A DNA stretch of 19,368 bases, taken from NCBI GenBank assembly GCA_022592435.1, contig JABYQS010000523.1:1-19368 (forward strand), written 5' to 3'. The notes beneath the pieces were generated by a model. It was given only the letters and a program-made list of their open reading frames with translations, was not told the origin of the DNA and made no database searches. Shown here in pieces: positions 1-9,427 of this stretch. This DNA comes from Cerioporus squamosus. Lineage: Eukaryota > Basidiomycota > Agaricomycetes > Polyporales > Polyporaceae. Each line of letters begins with the position of its first letter. Positions within the stretch are counted from its first letter, which is position 1. The translations under genes and the position numbers were made by a program.

Positions 1-1598
1 GATACTGACTCGGATCGTGCCATTCTAACGCGTATGAAGTCCATGCACTGAATGCACGGCGGGGAGAGATCGACGAACGGACGAAGCTCGGCATCACATG
101 AAGCTTTCAGTAGGCGGTCGGGCAACAGCTCGTGGACACGCTCGGAGTCGTGCTGGAGAAGCGCGAGTCTGCGCGGGAACGGGTCAGGGTGCTGTACTTC
201 ATGATCGGCGCAGGAGGAGCCAGCAGCTTGTTCCTGCGGGAGAGGTACATACGTCTCGATTGATTCGATTCGAAGGCGGGGGTGCTCACTGGTAAAAAGA
301 TGATCCATGCAGGCTACGACCGTGTCTCGACACGGAGGGCCCTGATTGCGCCTCGGACTCGTCTTCCCAATCGCCTCACCTTGAGAAACTTCCTCGTCTG
401 CGACTCGGACGAATACTCGACGGAGTCGCGGCTGAATGGAACTCTCAAGGGCTCGTGGGTGGGGAGGTGGAGGAGAGACACGGTCATGAGTGGGACTTCA
501 TGATCCTCTTCCTGTCATGCTGAAGTACCAGGTCCTTTGTGCGCCTCCTCTTGTAAGCGGTTGCCTGAATCCCTCAGCGTTTCTGTACATGTCTTCCTGA
601 CAGCGGATGGCACAGTTTGGAAAGCCACTCCCCTCGGTATGAATTCGTCTCGTCTCACCTAGCACACTTGAGCTTGCGTCGCTGATCCCGCTCATTCAGG
701 CTCAGTTCAGTGTATCCTCACACATACCATGCATGAACTCGCGTGAAGAGCTGTTGCCACCGCCGCTTTCTGAGAAGACGAGCGAACAGACGGTGAGTAG
801 CAGGAAATCAGGAGACATCCCGTACTCACCCCGGGCCCTTTCTTGCGCGCGTGTTGGCGGAGAGCCTTGGGCCTCGCCGAGCTGGTCTTCAGTCTTCACC
901 GTACGCTCCTTGTAGCGCTTCGCCATCAAATGGAACGCGGTTTCCAAGACCTTGACGCATGACCGCCAGCAAGCTCTCCTCCATGATACTGATTTGCTCT
1001 TGTAGCGTCGTGACGATCCATTCCACCTACTTGACGGCGTCGATCACGAGTCTGCCCTTCTCCCTGGCGGCACCGTTGGTTCCCGACCTCGCGACAGCCA
1101 GCCCTGCGGATCCTCATAGGCGCGGGTGCCTAGTTCTGCAGCAATCGGTGAGTGTATGCGGTGTTGAATATGCTTGACAGCTCACCAAAAACCCTCGCCG
1201 TTCCAGGCACGGTCTGAGGCCCCGGCGGTGCCCGGCATACGGAAGCCGAGGGAACCGGGTGTGGTCACATCGGAGGGAGCGCGGGGCTTCTTCGCTGCAG
1301 GTCCCGCACTGTCCGCCGGCGTGGGTGAGGGAGCGGGACACGCGTTCGTCTTCGCTGTCGACTGGATGGCGGGGTGAGCGACGCGCCAGGGAGGTGAGCA
1401 CGCACATCCCTGCCCGAGGGCAGTCCGCGTACTTATACCTACGCCCGCTCCGCCTCTTCTACCATAACTCGATGGCCACGACGAAACGGGCCCACCAGAT
1501 TCCTGCTTTCGGACGCGCCAATATTTGCGCATCGCAACGAGGATCGTCGCTGGGGCCGCCCAAATTGGCGGCGGGATCGACGGCCAGAGGGAGCCTGA
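1..1598 (+). CDS. Unknown multi-exon protein, 3' part
   Basis: I do not recognise this protein. Phase-consistent exons are 114-244, 313-454, 532-552, 604-636, 700-792, 863-900, 970-1147, 1207-1373 and 1424-1598 (stop TGA 1596-1598), giving about 325 residues from position 114; the 5' end lies off or at the window edge. Introns are 50-77 nt with donors such as GTACAT, GTAAGC, GTATGA, GTGAGT, GTGAGC and mostly CAG acceptors. The first exon carries a charged stretch (EKRESARERVR) followed by a hydrophobic run (VLYFMIGAGGASSLF) that could be a membrane segment. The later part is Gly/Pro/Arg-rich (GFFAAGPALSAGVGEGAG). The weakest stretch is 793-1147: the acceptor at 862 is a poor GAG, and two other frames plus the minus strand also stay open there. 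The two last exons (1207-1373, 1424-1598) and the exons at 313-792 are the best supported. Confidence 0.5.
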
Positions 1599-1772
1599 TT
1601 GAGCGGGCCTGGTACTTCCGCTGCATGCAGTTCGGGCAAATTTGTTTGCGATGTCGTACATAGGTGTACAATTACATGCTATATGAATCCATACCGAGTG
1701 CGCTATGAGCGGTAGAATGAGCAGCAGCAGCAGGAGGAGGGGCAGGACCAGGGCAGGACGCGTGTGCAGGCC

Positions 1773-3363
1773 TCAGCCAAGTTTAGCTTCATTCAGCTCG
1801 ATCAGGAACGCAAGTCCGTCCATGCCAGTGGGCTTGAAGCCCGAGTCCGCCAATGAACCATGTACGTAGGATGGTTGGATGGTAAAGGGACAGATGTCCT
1901 GGTACACATCTAATGTATCAAGAGTGACTACAAGATCGTAACCGTGATGACCGCGATCGCGACCTCGAGGCGGTTCAAGCTTAGCAAATCTCGCGCATAC
2001 ACGACATTCTCCGAGCTCCCATGTCACGGACAAACTGCATGCAAACTACACGCAGATCCCGATCATATCTAAGCAGAACTGCTGTCAATAAGATGCATAA
2101 AGAGGAGCACTGAGAGGAGACGTACAAAGCCCATTCTTCGGCCTTACCGCCTAGCCTTTCCTGCTCTGCTTGCAGTTTGCTAGCGAGGTATCGGGATAGG
2201 TGTGCGATCAGGTCTTGATCTCCTATCAAGTAGCGATAACCTAGGAGGTCGCTCTTGACGATACCGAACTGCATTACAGCGCCCTTTCCTCGATTGTAGC
2301 GCATGTACCAATTGGATATCGCAACGGGGTCGTGTAGCACTGGCTCAGAGTGGCGGTTGAGATTCCGGGGCAAAGCTACCCCGAAGGTGTCGAGGCGTAC
2401 CACCCAGCTGAGGTTATCGTCCAGCCACCTCCAGCCAGGCGCGAATGCGGACCTTGGCGCGTCGAAGCCGGCAGAATTGGCCGGTGCAGCGAGGATGATA
2501 TCGAAACCTCGTGACGCGTACTTCAATAGCTCTTCACCGCGCTTCCTGTAAACGCCCTTGGTCGATGAACTGAGGAGCGTGATGCGCTTTTCAAGCGTTG
2601 CATAGGGAAATAGGCAATACGCAGCCTCGTAGCTGATCACGTTCATTACGCAGGCTGGGTAGTTTATGAGTTCCGAAGCCGATATATCAGAGCGCGAGAA
2701 CATACTTGAATGAGAGCTTAATATAACTTCCATAGGTGCACTCTCAGCGACAATGAGCTTGACGGTGGTCTTCACCGGGGGCCGGCTTGAAACTTTCTCG
2801 AATGTCAGCACCGATGCAATTCCGTCTAATGCCACTAGCCCTCCCGGGGCGAGACTGATAGGGTTGAAAACGGTAACCTCGAAGTCTGGATGTTGGTGAG
2901 AATCCGGAACGAAGTGGTACCCAGCTTGTAGCAACCACCGGCCCACTTCGCGACGATGACGCATGTGCAGTACGATGTCGAGGCCTCCAGATGGCGGAAG
3001 CTCTGAACGCTCGAAGAAGCTGAGTGCGAACGAGCCGGATATCACCGTTCCGGTGCGCGCCTGGAGGGATCGGAACGCAAGGGGATCGGTGAAGAAGTGG
3101 GCGAGGCGTCGGTTGATGTTGATATCGAAAGCCATCCGCATATAGTCCCGTACGGCACGATTCATGTGGCGGCATACCCTGCAGAATCGCAGGATTGTGA
3201 GAGGGGAGCAACAGGAGAGTATTGCGGTGTATATGATGGGGTTCGCCATGATTTTGTCTGTGAACAGAACCTGTTGGAATGCTAGTCAGAACGACACAAG
3301 ATGGACCTCAGGAGACAACGAGGAACTCACTCTGACATCGACTAACCTGTCCGACGGAAGCAT
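1773..3363 (-). CDS. F-box-like protein with nucleotidyltransferase-like motif
   Basis: Predicted 479 residues from three exons: 3331-3363, 2126-3270 and 1773-2034. Intron 1 (3271-3330, 60 nt) has GTGAGT, a TTCTGAC branch site and CAACAG. Intron 2 (2035-2125, 91 nt) runs GTACGT to GCATGCAG. A 57-nt alternative using the CTTAG at 2069 gives a shorter, different C-terminus. The N-terminus (MLPSDRLVDV, then a Leu/Cys-rich segment with FCRVCRHMNRAV) fits an F-box. Residues about 85-115 contain SGSFAL...FFER...GGLDIVLHM, like the orphan agaricomycete family whose members carry a GS-x-AL/DLD pattern resembling a nucleotidyltransferase fold; only one Asp of the usual acidic pair is seen, so activity is doubtful. 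F-box proteins usually recruit substrates to SCF ubiquitin ligases. The start was chosen because it lies 48 nt downstream of a TATATAAA and joins in frame. Family placement is from memory; the exon structure is seen directly. Confidence 0.75.
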
Positions 3364-3410
3364 GGCAAAGGCAGCTCGAAAGTTGTCAATGGTCGTAAGT
3401 TAGAGGTGGG

Positions 3411-3418
3411 TTTATATA
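3411..3418 (-). promoter_or_regulatory. TATA box of the F-box-like gene
   Basis: TATATAAA reads on the minus strand, 48 nt before the ATG at 3363. No competing ATG lies between them. Confidence 0.6.
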
Positions 3419-3515
3419 GGATCACACCGATATCTAGACAGACTGCCATGCTGCCAGTGGCTCGGGTGGGACCACGCGCAAGCGCAGCCTCTGGCAGGGC
3501 ACAGCGACTTCAGGT

Positions 3516-3979
3516 TCAACGAGTGCAGAGTTCAAAAAGGAAGATGACCTGTTCAGGCTGTTGATAGACGTTCCAGTATCTGCGAAGATAATCATGGTAG
3601 TTCGTAGCGTAGTACGCGCCTGTAGTCCAGGCAGGTCATGGGGCGTCAATGCACGTACAATTGACTTGTCATAAATAGAAGGAGTTAGATAAGCGGACCG
3701 GTCAACCACTACCAAATCCGTCCCACAGGCGGTGCCACAGACTACAGTGATCATCCATCGACCGCCGCATGCGCACGTCCTCCGAATCATATGCATACTC
3801 AACCGTCCGGATCCTCATCTGTGACAGCGCGGCCGAGCATGTGCATGTCAGATATACCCTTGCGATGATACTTACACGTCTTCACTTCGAAACTGTGGAC
3901 GCTCGACTTGAGTAATGACCGGCATCTCCCAGGTACTACTTCCCGGTGACGTACGAGCAGTTGGCACTCCCGCGGGCAT
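3516..3979 (-). CDS. Small unknown protein
   Basis: Predicted 103 residues from exons 3878-3979, 3713-3818 and 3516-3619. Intron 1 (3819-3877, 59 nt) starts GTGTAAGT, has an ATCTGAC branch site and ends CACAG. Intron 2 (3620-3712, 93 nt) starts GTAGTG and ends CTACAG. Exon 2 is rich in charged residues (VEYAYDSEDVRMRR) with SLWHRLWDGF; exon 3 is aromatic-rich (YYATNYHDYLRRYWNVY). I do not recognise the family; the style is like C-terminal parts of orphan agaricomycete F-box-like proteins, so it could be a relative or a remnant. An upstream mini-exon at 4041-4052 (ATGACAATGCGG) could supply the true start, because a 58-nt intron would join it in phase. The 93-nt intron also carries a good open frame (DLVVVDRSAYLTPSIYDKS), so intron or compensated frameshift are both possible. 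Divergent from the caspase-like gene. Confidence 0.5.
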
Positions 3980-4133
3980 CCCCTAGAGTCCTTAAGCAAG
4001 GCTAAGAATCCTGGGGCTAGAGGAGAACACAGGTGAGTACCCGCATTGTCATACTCTTTGGAATCGATCGCTGCTTCCAGGAACCTCCTGTATATGGACA
4101 CCTCCTTCTCCCGGGCCCGAGATAGCTAGCTTG

Positions 4134-4143
4134 CCTATATAAC
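4134..4143. promoter_or_regulatory. Bidirectional TATA element
   Basis: The sequence CCTATATAAC reads TATATAAC on the plus strand, 43 nt before the ATG at 4179, and GTTATATAGG on the minus strand, about 82 nt before the possible mini-exon start at 4052 and 155 nt before the ATG at 3979. It is the only TATA-like motif in the 199-bp divergent gap. Confidence 0.5.
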
Positions 4144-4178
4144 ACTGCCGTTTGTGTCGTCGCAATCTTGGTGTGATA

Positions 4179-6152
4179 ATGATCCCTCCAGTTGAACTCG
4201 AACCGAATCATGTAGCCGGGGCTGCTGGTCGCGATGGCTTCGTCATCGTTCCAGGAGAGTCAAGCGAGGCAGCACTAGTCACAGGTCCGTGGCGTGAAAC
4301 TTATTGGCATGCCCCTTCCTAGCTGACGGTGAGGACCTTCGTTTGAAGCAGGTTCTCAATCAGCCGACACCATCGTTGTAGTGCCCGGAGCGCGCGACGA
4401 AGGTGTTTCTCCCTTCTCACATGCACTGCGTTTTCAGGCTAATACGAGCGGCTTGTCAGAAACTCACACAGTCAGAAGTGAATCCATTCGTCCACAAACA
4501 TCGGACGTTGAGACAGTGCAAACCAAGAGGGCCCGTCGGAGTGTACGGCTCGCAAATGATCAGGGCGACAACGTCACAGTCCCTTATTCTGGTAGGGGCG
4601 GGGCGATACACGACGGTGAGATTGTCTGGCACATCAGATACACGTGTTGTCACGTCTAACGGTCGCTCTAGGACAGGCTAGACAAGGGTTCAGTACTTGG
4701 AAGGTGTCGCAAGTCTCGACGGCCAGTCGAAACTATGCCGAAGCTGATCGCGCTTTGGCGACAGTGCGTTCGATGCTAATATCCATGATATGAATTCAGC
4801 TAATACATTCAATGTAGCAATGCTGGTTTTGCAGGCAAGGAGGCTATGTTCTCCTTTGCGAACAGTGTCAGTCGACAGCTGGATGTGTTACGAGAAATGG
4901 GATACGAGGTTGCTTTCCCGACTGTCAGAAGTGGACGTGCCCTTCCTGTTACGAACGGTCAGGTCGACCACTGCCGGTCAGTACCCCTCGGGCCTGATCG
5001 ATATCCTAAGTTGCTTGACTGAACCTTGATTAGTACGCCGTCCCCATCCGTGCTGTTGGCGTCGGGCCACAGGGCATGAGTAATACTCCACTCGCGTTAT
5101 ACCAATTGCATTGCGATGACGGAGAACCTTTCAATGTTCACCGCTCCTCGACATCCATCCTGGAGGACATGTTGCGCAGTCGCTTCATCGCTCGGGTCAG
5201 TGTGCGTGGGGCTCTCCTGGGCGTCTGTTCTAAATCTTCGCAGGAACATGGGCTGCTGGTCTTGAGTCGTGGGTTCTGTGACCTCGCGGACAGGCGAGTT
5301 ATCGCAGACCTCAGGCGCTGTCGAGCCGCACTAAAGGATTTCGCTCTGTGAGCGTGCTTCGTGACTAGAGTGACACGTATCATCTGACTCCTTAGCAGAT
5401 CTCGACCCTGCGATCTCGTCATGGTGCTGAACACTCACGCGAGTTCCAATGACGGAGGTCTCTTGTATGGTCATGACAAGAGTACTGGTTTGCCCACGGT
5501 ACGTTTATTGTGAGTTCTTGCAAGTCGGCGTGAGCTCACGTAGCTCTATAGATCGTGAATCATATCTTGGGCCCCAGTGTACCAGTTAAGGAGTTCAGAA
5601 AGTCTATACTTTTTGTGATTTGCTGTGGAGGATTCTTCAAGCATTCCGCTGACGAGTTGCGTATGATGAGGTATGTCCGAATGAGTGAATATTTCCGACC
5701 TACTGAGAATCACCCATAGTTCAAGATTCTCCACTGTGATAACCTTCGACGCCCCGACGCTGGACCCATTGTTGGTCGCGTCTCAATTCGTGACCAGCGT
5801 CGTAGACCATTACGTTCTAGGTCAGGAAGATTTATGGCGGGCCATTCGTCACTCTCTGAAGCAAGAAATCACGAAGCATACGTCTATTTGTGTAGGCGAG
5901 CAAGGTCAAATATACAAGGTGTCGGACGCTCCCCTTCGCAGGAAACCGAACGGTGAGGAGGTGCGATGCTGCCGACAAGTAGCGAAATACATGGGATGCG
6001 ATCGTAGCGGCAAGATCATCAAATTCCGCTGTCGAGTGAGCGATCACCCAGGTGTTCGCACTTTCCGGGTCAGGCTGCATCCAGCCGTGACTGGCACTCG
6101 AGAAATCTGGGGCAGCAGAGGAGGGCAGCGGTACATTGTCACCAGAATGTGA
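4179..6152 (+). CDS. Zinc-finger plus caspase-like (clan CD-like) protein
   Basis: Predicted 512 residues from nine exons: 4179-4284, 4352-4615, 4672-4763, 4818-4976, 5034-5195, 5244-5347, 5399-5498, 5552-5670 and 5720-6152. All eight introns are 48-67 nt and phase-consistent. Residues 1-150 are low complexity with a basic patch (TKRARRSVR, about 93-101) that may be a nuclear signal. Residues 156-198 form a Cys cluster (CWFC, CEQC, GC, C-x3-C, CPSC) fitting a zinc-binding finger of PHD/RING-like spacing. The C-terminal part has the layout of a caspase fold: hydrophobic strand then His309 (VMVLNTHASSNDGG), a second strand then Cys353/354 (ILFVICCGGF), then a third strand (STVITFDAPTL). It ends in a basic Cys-containing tail. 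I know this arrangement as an orphan family common in agaricomycetes; peptidase activity is inferred. The weakest join is intron 1 with its GTCCGT donor. Confidence 0.8.
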
Positions 6153-6795
6153 CTCGTGGAGTTCGCCATGGTTGTAAGCTAAGCACATGACTTGAATTCG
6201 AACGTGTTCTTGATACCATCCCGATAAGTCGGTGGAAGTCGTATATACGTGACAGCTGTGCCACGCTGCTGTTTGTGGCGCATAGAGTCTTCGTCGACCG
6301 CCGCGTGCCGAACCTAGAGAAGAAGCCAGCACCATCGTGCGACGTCGCGCTGCCAGCCCGCGAGCGGAACGACCAAGCCGGAGAGACCGGACGCTGGATG
6401 TTCATGGCGTTGGGATCCAGCAGGTGGCCACGAGCACGAGATGGTGCACGTTCTGGCGGTTGGTTCCTGGATTTGCGAGCGGACGTTTCCGAGTCTGATG
6501 AACCGGGGAAGCAGGATCCAAACGCTCGCATTGCTGGGAAGTGCTTCAATCGCGATCGAAGGGGTGGTTTCCGATGGATCATGAGGAAACCAAGAGCACT
6601 ATCCATGGCCATGCTCGGACTAGCAGGTACACGTGTCCACTGCGTGGGGAGAACCTGCGAATGATGATTATTATGCACGTCGAAGGTCTATCGGACTGAC
6701 TCCGAGTGGCACCAGCGCTAGCCTCAGGCTAGTGCGTATAATAAACATGGTCACACTTGGCGGCTTGCGACAAGAGCACCCAATACCTGCATAAT
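6153..6795 (+). other. Intergenic stretch with one uncertain ORF
   Basis: No convincing spliced gene was found here. A single open frame at 6275-6664 (129 residues; internal ATG at 6398) follows a TATATACG at about 6241 and ends TGCGAATGA, but its Arg/Gly/Trp-rich composition is not persuasive, and the opposite strand is equally open from 6678 to 6139. A TATAATAAA at about 6737-6745 may be the promoter of the following zinc-knuckle gene. Confidence 0.3.
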
Positions 6796-7314
6796 ATGGC
6801 TAGGCGACGGTGCTACACGAAGCCCAGCAAGTCTCACTATTCATGTCCGGTCTGTCGGAAGCCCCTGGCAATCCGTCGCTGTACCGATCCCAAATACGTG
6901 ATGTATGGCTGCAAATACGTTGAAGTGAGTACCCCTCGCCATATCCCTCTTATACAGCGAGCATATTCGAGTTCTGTAGTGCAGCGACCACCTCCCCCCT
7001 TACGAAGGCTGGCCGAAGAGGTTCCAGTGGGTTACGAACTGGTACTACGACGGCGACAAGGCGCTGCCGCCGCCTTTGTACCCCTCGGCGCTGCCGTTAA
7101 GTCCAGTGAGGGAGCTGCAGGTAAGCGTGACACTGTCCGAGTAACTGGAGGCAAACTCAAACAACTGAACTAACCTACACCGACATTTCAGCAAGGAATA
7201 GTAGGAAATGGCACAGCACGTCCTCAGACTGCAAAACCGTCCGTCATGCAGATAGAGACTATCGACCTCACAGGACCCGAAGGGAGCACCCGCTACAATC
7301 CAATCGTTTTGTAA
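6796..7314 (+). CDS. Small GRF-like zinc-knuckle protein with SIM-like tail
   Basis: Predicted 130 residues from exons 6796-6924, 6980-7120 and 7192-7314, all in phase 0. Intron 1 is 55 nt (GTGAGT to TTCTGTAG); intron 2 is 71 nt (GTAAGC, ACTAACC branch site, TTTCAG). The N-terminal third has C17-x2-C20, C39 and C44 followed by FQWV, the general pattern of GRF-type zinc fingers (CxxC, then Cys, then Cys with an aromatic FxW tail), which bind single-stranded nucleic acid in other proteins; the classical GRF triplet itself is not present, so the assignment is tentative. The C-terminal exon contains METIDLT-like sequence (QIETIDLTGPE), matching the hydrophobic core plus acidic flank of SUMO-interacting motifs. 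In-frame acceptor choice decided the second exon: using TGTAG rather than GTGCAG gives DHLPPYEGWPKRFQWV, clearly coding. Confidence 0.7.
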
Positions 7315-7499
7315 CATAACGTACAAATGACTGTAATCCATTACTGGAGGGCTCGCCCCGACAGGGAATGCGCGGTGGGAATATGCAGCGCCTGCCTGCT
7401 GGAACACGTCCCAGCGGTGTCGGCGTAGTGTCCAGCTCGGAGAACGGGCAGTGCATTGCGATCCCAGAGGATATCGATGTCGGGAGGTGGCGGATTCCA

Positions 7500-8012
7500 C
7501 GGACGTCGGGACGTGCAGCAGAGCGCCGCCGCCCGCCAGCTTGCCTTGCGATCCCGCCGTGGATGGTGTTGTCCGCACGCGTCGGGACGTCGCCGCCGCC
7601 CGCTTGAGCTCCCGCCGAGTGTTGATGTCGAACGTGTTGGTGGCAGAGTGCTCCGCATGCGTCGGGACGTGCAGCAGAGCGCCGCCGCCCGTCAGCTTGC
7701 CTTGCGATCCCGCCGTGGAGTGTTGTCCGCAAGCGTCGGGACGTCGCCGCCGCCCGCTTGAGCTCCCGCCGAGGATGGATGTCGGGCGTGTTGGTGGCAG
7801 GGTGCTCCGCATGCGTCGGGACGTGCAGCAGAGCACCGCCGCCCGTCAGCTTGCCTTGCGATCCCGCCGTGGAGTGTTGTCCGCAAGCGTCGGGACGTCG
7901 CCGCCGCCCGCTGGAGTTGCTGGCAGGGTGCTCCGCACGCGGAAGCCGGACGTGGTGTTGTCTGCACGCGTCGGGACGTGCAGCAGCACGCCGCCGCCCG
8001 CTTGGGATCCCG
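7500..8012. repeat. GC-rich tandem repeat (minisatellite), period about 155 bp
   Basis: The unit starts GTCGGGACGTGCAGCAG at 7505, 7661, 7815 and 7970 (spacing 156, 154 and 155). Between these lie half-units starting GTCGGGACGTCGCCGCC at 7581, 7735 and 7889. Monomers of about 74-81 bp thus alternate as a dimer, 3.3 times. A degenerate earlier unit (TTGCGATCCCAGAGG near 7457) and the shared TTGCGATCCCGCCGTGG block suggest older copies upstream. Several frames on both strands stay open across the array because the repeat is GC-rich and lacks stops; I treat them as artefacts. Confidence 0.85.
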
Positions 8013-8737
8013 CTGAACGTCGGCGCGTTGACAGAGAGCGGCAGAGACTAGCACAGCGTGGTGGTCAGAGAGAGCCAACGTTAACGCAGCATGTTCAGAA
8101 TCATTGTTCGGAAGGACCGGCGCAACGTCCACGTGGCGACTGCTGACAAAGCGTATGCGTCCCAATCAGTCAAGTCGAGCTCGGGTACCGCCGCGACTTC
8201 CTTTCCAAGCAGCTCACCGGTTCTTGCCCTGTGCATGCCCTTCGCTTGGCTCTCGCCCGTTTCCGGTCGGTGGCTTCAACAGCCATCCACTGCGGCACCA
8301 TCAGATCCCGTCCTCGAGCGGCAGGTTCGTCCCAAGGCTGCTACGCCGTGCGTCATGGCGTGCCACCCGCTAAGTGCTTAGTACTCACTGCGCACGCGCA
8401 TGCTCTTCCTAGCTCGCCGCGACGACATCTCCACCTCATCGACCAACCTTCCGTGCATGGCAACACTCTGCAGAATTCCTGCCCTGGGAAGCTCGACCTC
8501 GCGGCCGTCCCGCCGTCCTGCCTCTCCCCACCTCGTCGCACCCTCACCGCACGTACGTCACCTGCGCCTGCTCGCCAACACGCCCCGGCTTCGCCGCGTC
8601 CTTCCTCGTACGGCAAGACTCTGCGCATCGGGCACTTGAAGTCATCGAACCTTCCCGTGGTCCGGCTGCGTATGGCTCGACGCACGGCGGTCCGCAGTCA
8701 GCATGATGTGGAGCGTCAGCCTACCAAATGCCCATAG
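8013..8737 (+). other. Possible exons after the minisatellite, unresolved
   Basis: Open frames begin with ATG at 8091 (96 codons, starting MFRIIVRKDRR) and run at 8231-8737 (168 codons, Pro/Ala/Arg-rich, stop TAG at 8735-8737). No pair of splice sites joined them convincingly. Either a poorly conserved gene or GC-rich non-coding DNA could give this picture. Confidence 0.2.
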
Positions 8738-9427
8738 TCATATTAGGGACCGCCAAGCGGAGCAACATCATCAAGCGCCTTTATTGATGCGTCTCTGAAG
8801 TTAATGTGTGTTCTCCGCACCATTCTCCGCATTCCTCACAGGCGCTTTCAGGCTCCAGCCATGCCAGCTGCTGCGCTCAAGATGGGTCGCTTGTAACGCT
8901 TGCGCCATAGGCCTCTCGCTCGACGATCAAGGGCACTCTCCCCAGATTCTATTCATATCCATCAGGGAGCAATGAGTCCCGTCGATGATCGTATGGCAAT
9001 AGTACCGTGGTGTACAACGCTCCTATGCCCACTCATGTCTCATTCAGGTATGAGTACAGTGGGTGAATATATGTTTATTGTATAGCGCGGGCTACACAGC
9101 CCAAATTTCATAGCAGCGAGCTGCAGTGAGGATCACTGAGGAAGGCGCCAACGATGCAACATGTAGGGAGCCGGATATTGAACGCGCTTCTTCTTTCCTC
9201 TAGTAACCTGATTGACCTGTTGGCAATGAGTCGACCTGAGGTCACTAGAGCTTAGGCGTTGAGGACTCGCCTCCAAGAATTTCACCCGGAACCGTCGAGA
9301 GCCAGCTCCAGTTGAGCGGCGCTCGCCAACATGCGATCGGTCACTAGTACTCCCCGAAGACTGCTTGGAAGAGCGATCTAGAATACGCTCTTGATCAAGC
9401 CGGTTCGGAACCTAACGCCATGATAGT
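8738..9427. other. No gene seen
   Basis: No open frame above about 60 codons looks coding on either strand. AATAAA-like sequences on the minus strand near 9070 (ACAATAAACAT) and 8780 could serve 3' end formation of the minus-strand gene that stops at 9428, though both are far away. Confidence 0.4.

Noticed and set aside
702..947. Minus-strand ORF with a neat GTGAGT...TTCTCAG intron-like segment
   Set aside because: The plus strand here has a longer chain of phase-consistent exons continuing on both sides, so the minus-strand signals are probably coincidental.
1182..1661. 159-codon minus-strand ORF
   Set aside because: It is antisense to the plus-strand exons 1207-1373 and 1424-1598, which join in phase through a 50-nt GTGAGC intron and read better. 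Its own candidate intron produces a stop.
7045..7836. 263-codon minus-strand ORF overlapping the zinc-knuckle gene and the minisatellite
   Set aside because: It crosses well-supported exons and repeat units, has repetitive Arg/Thr/Gly composition, and stays open only because the GC-rich repeat lacks stops.
7451..8146. 231-codon plus-strand ORF in the minisatellite
   Set aside because: All frames are open through the repeat; the protein is a translated minisatellite without other support.
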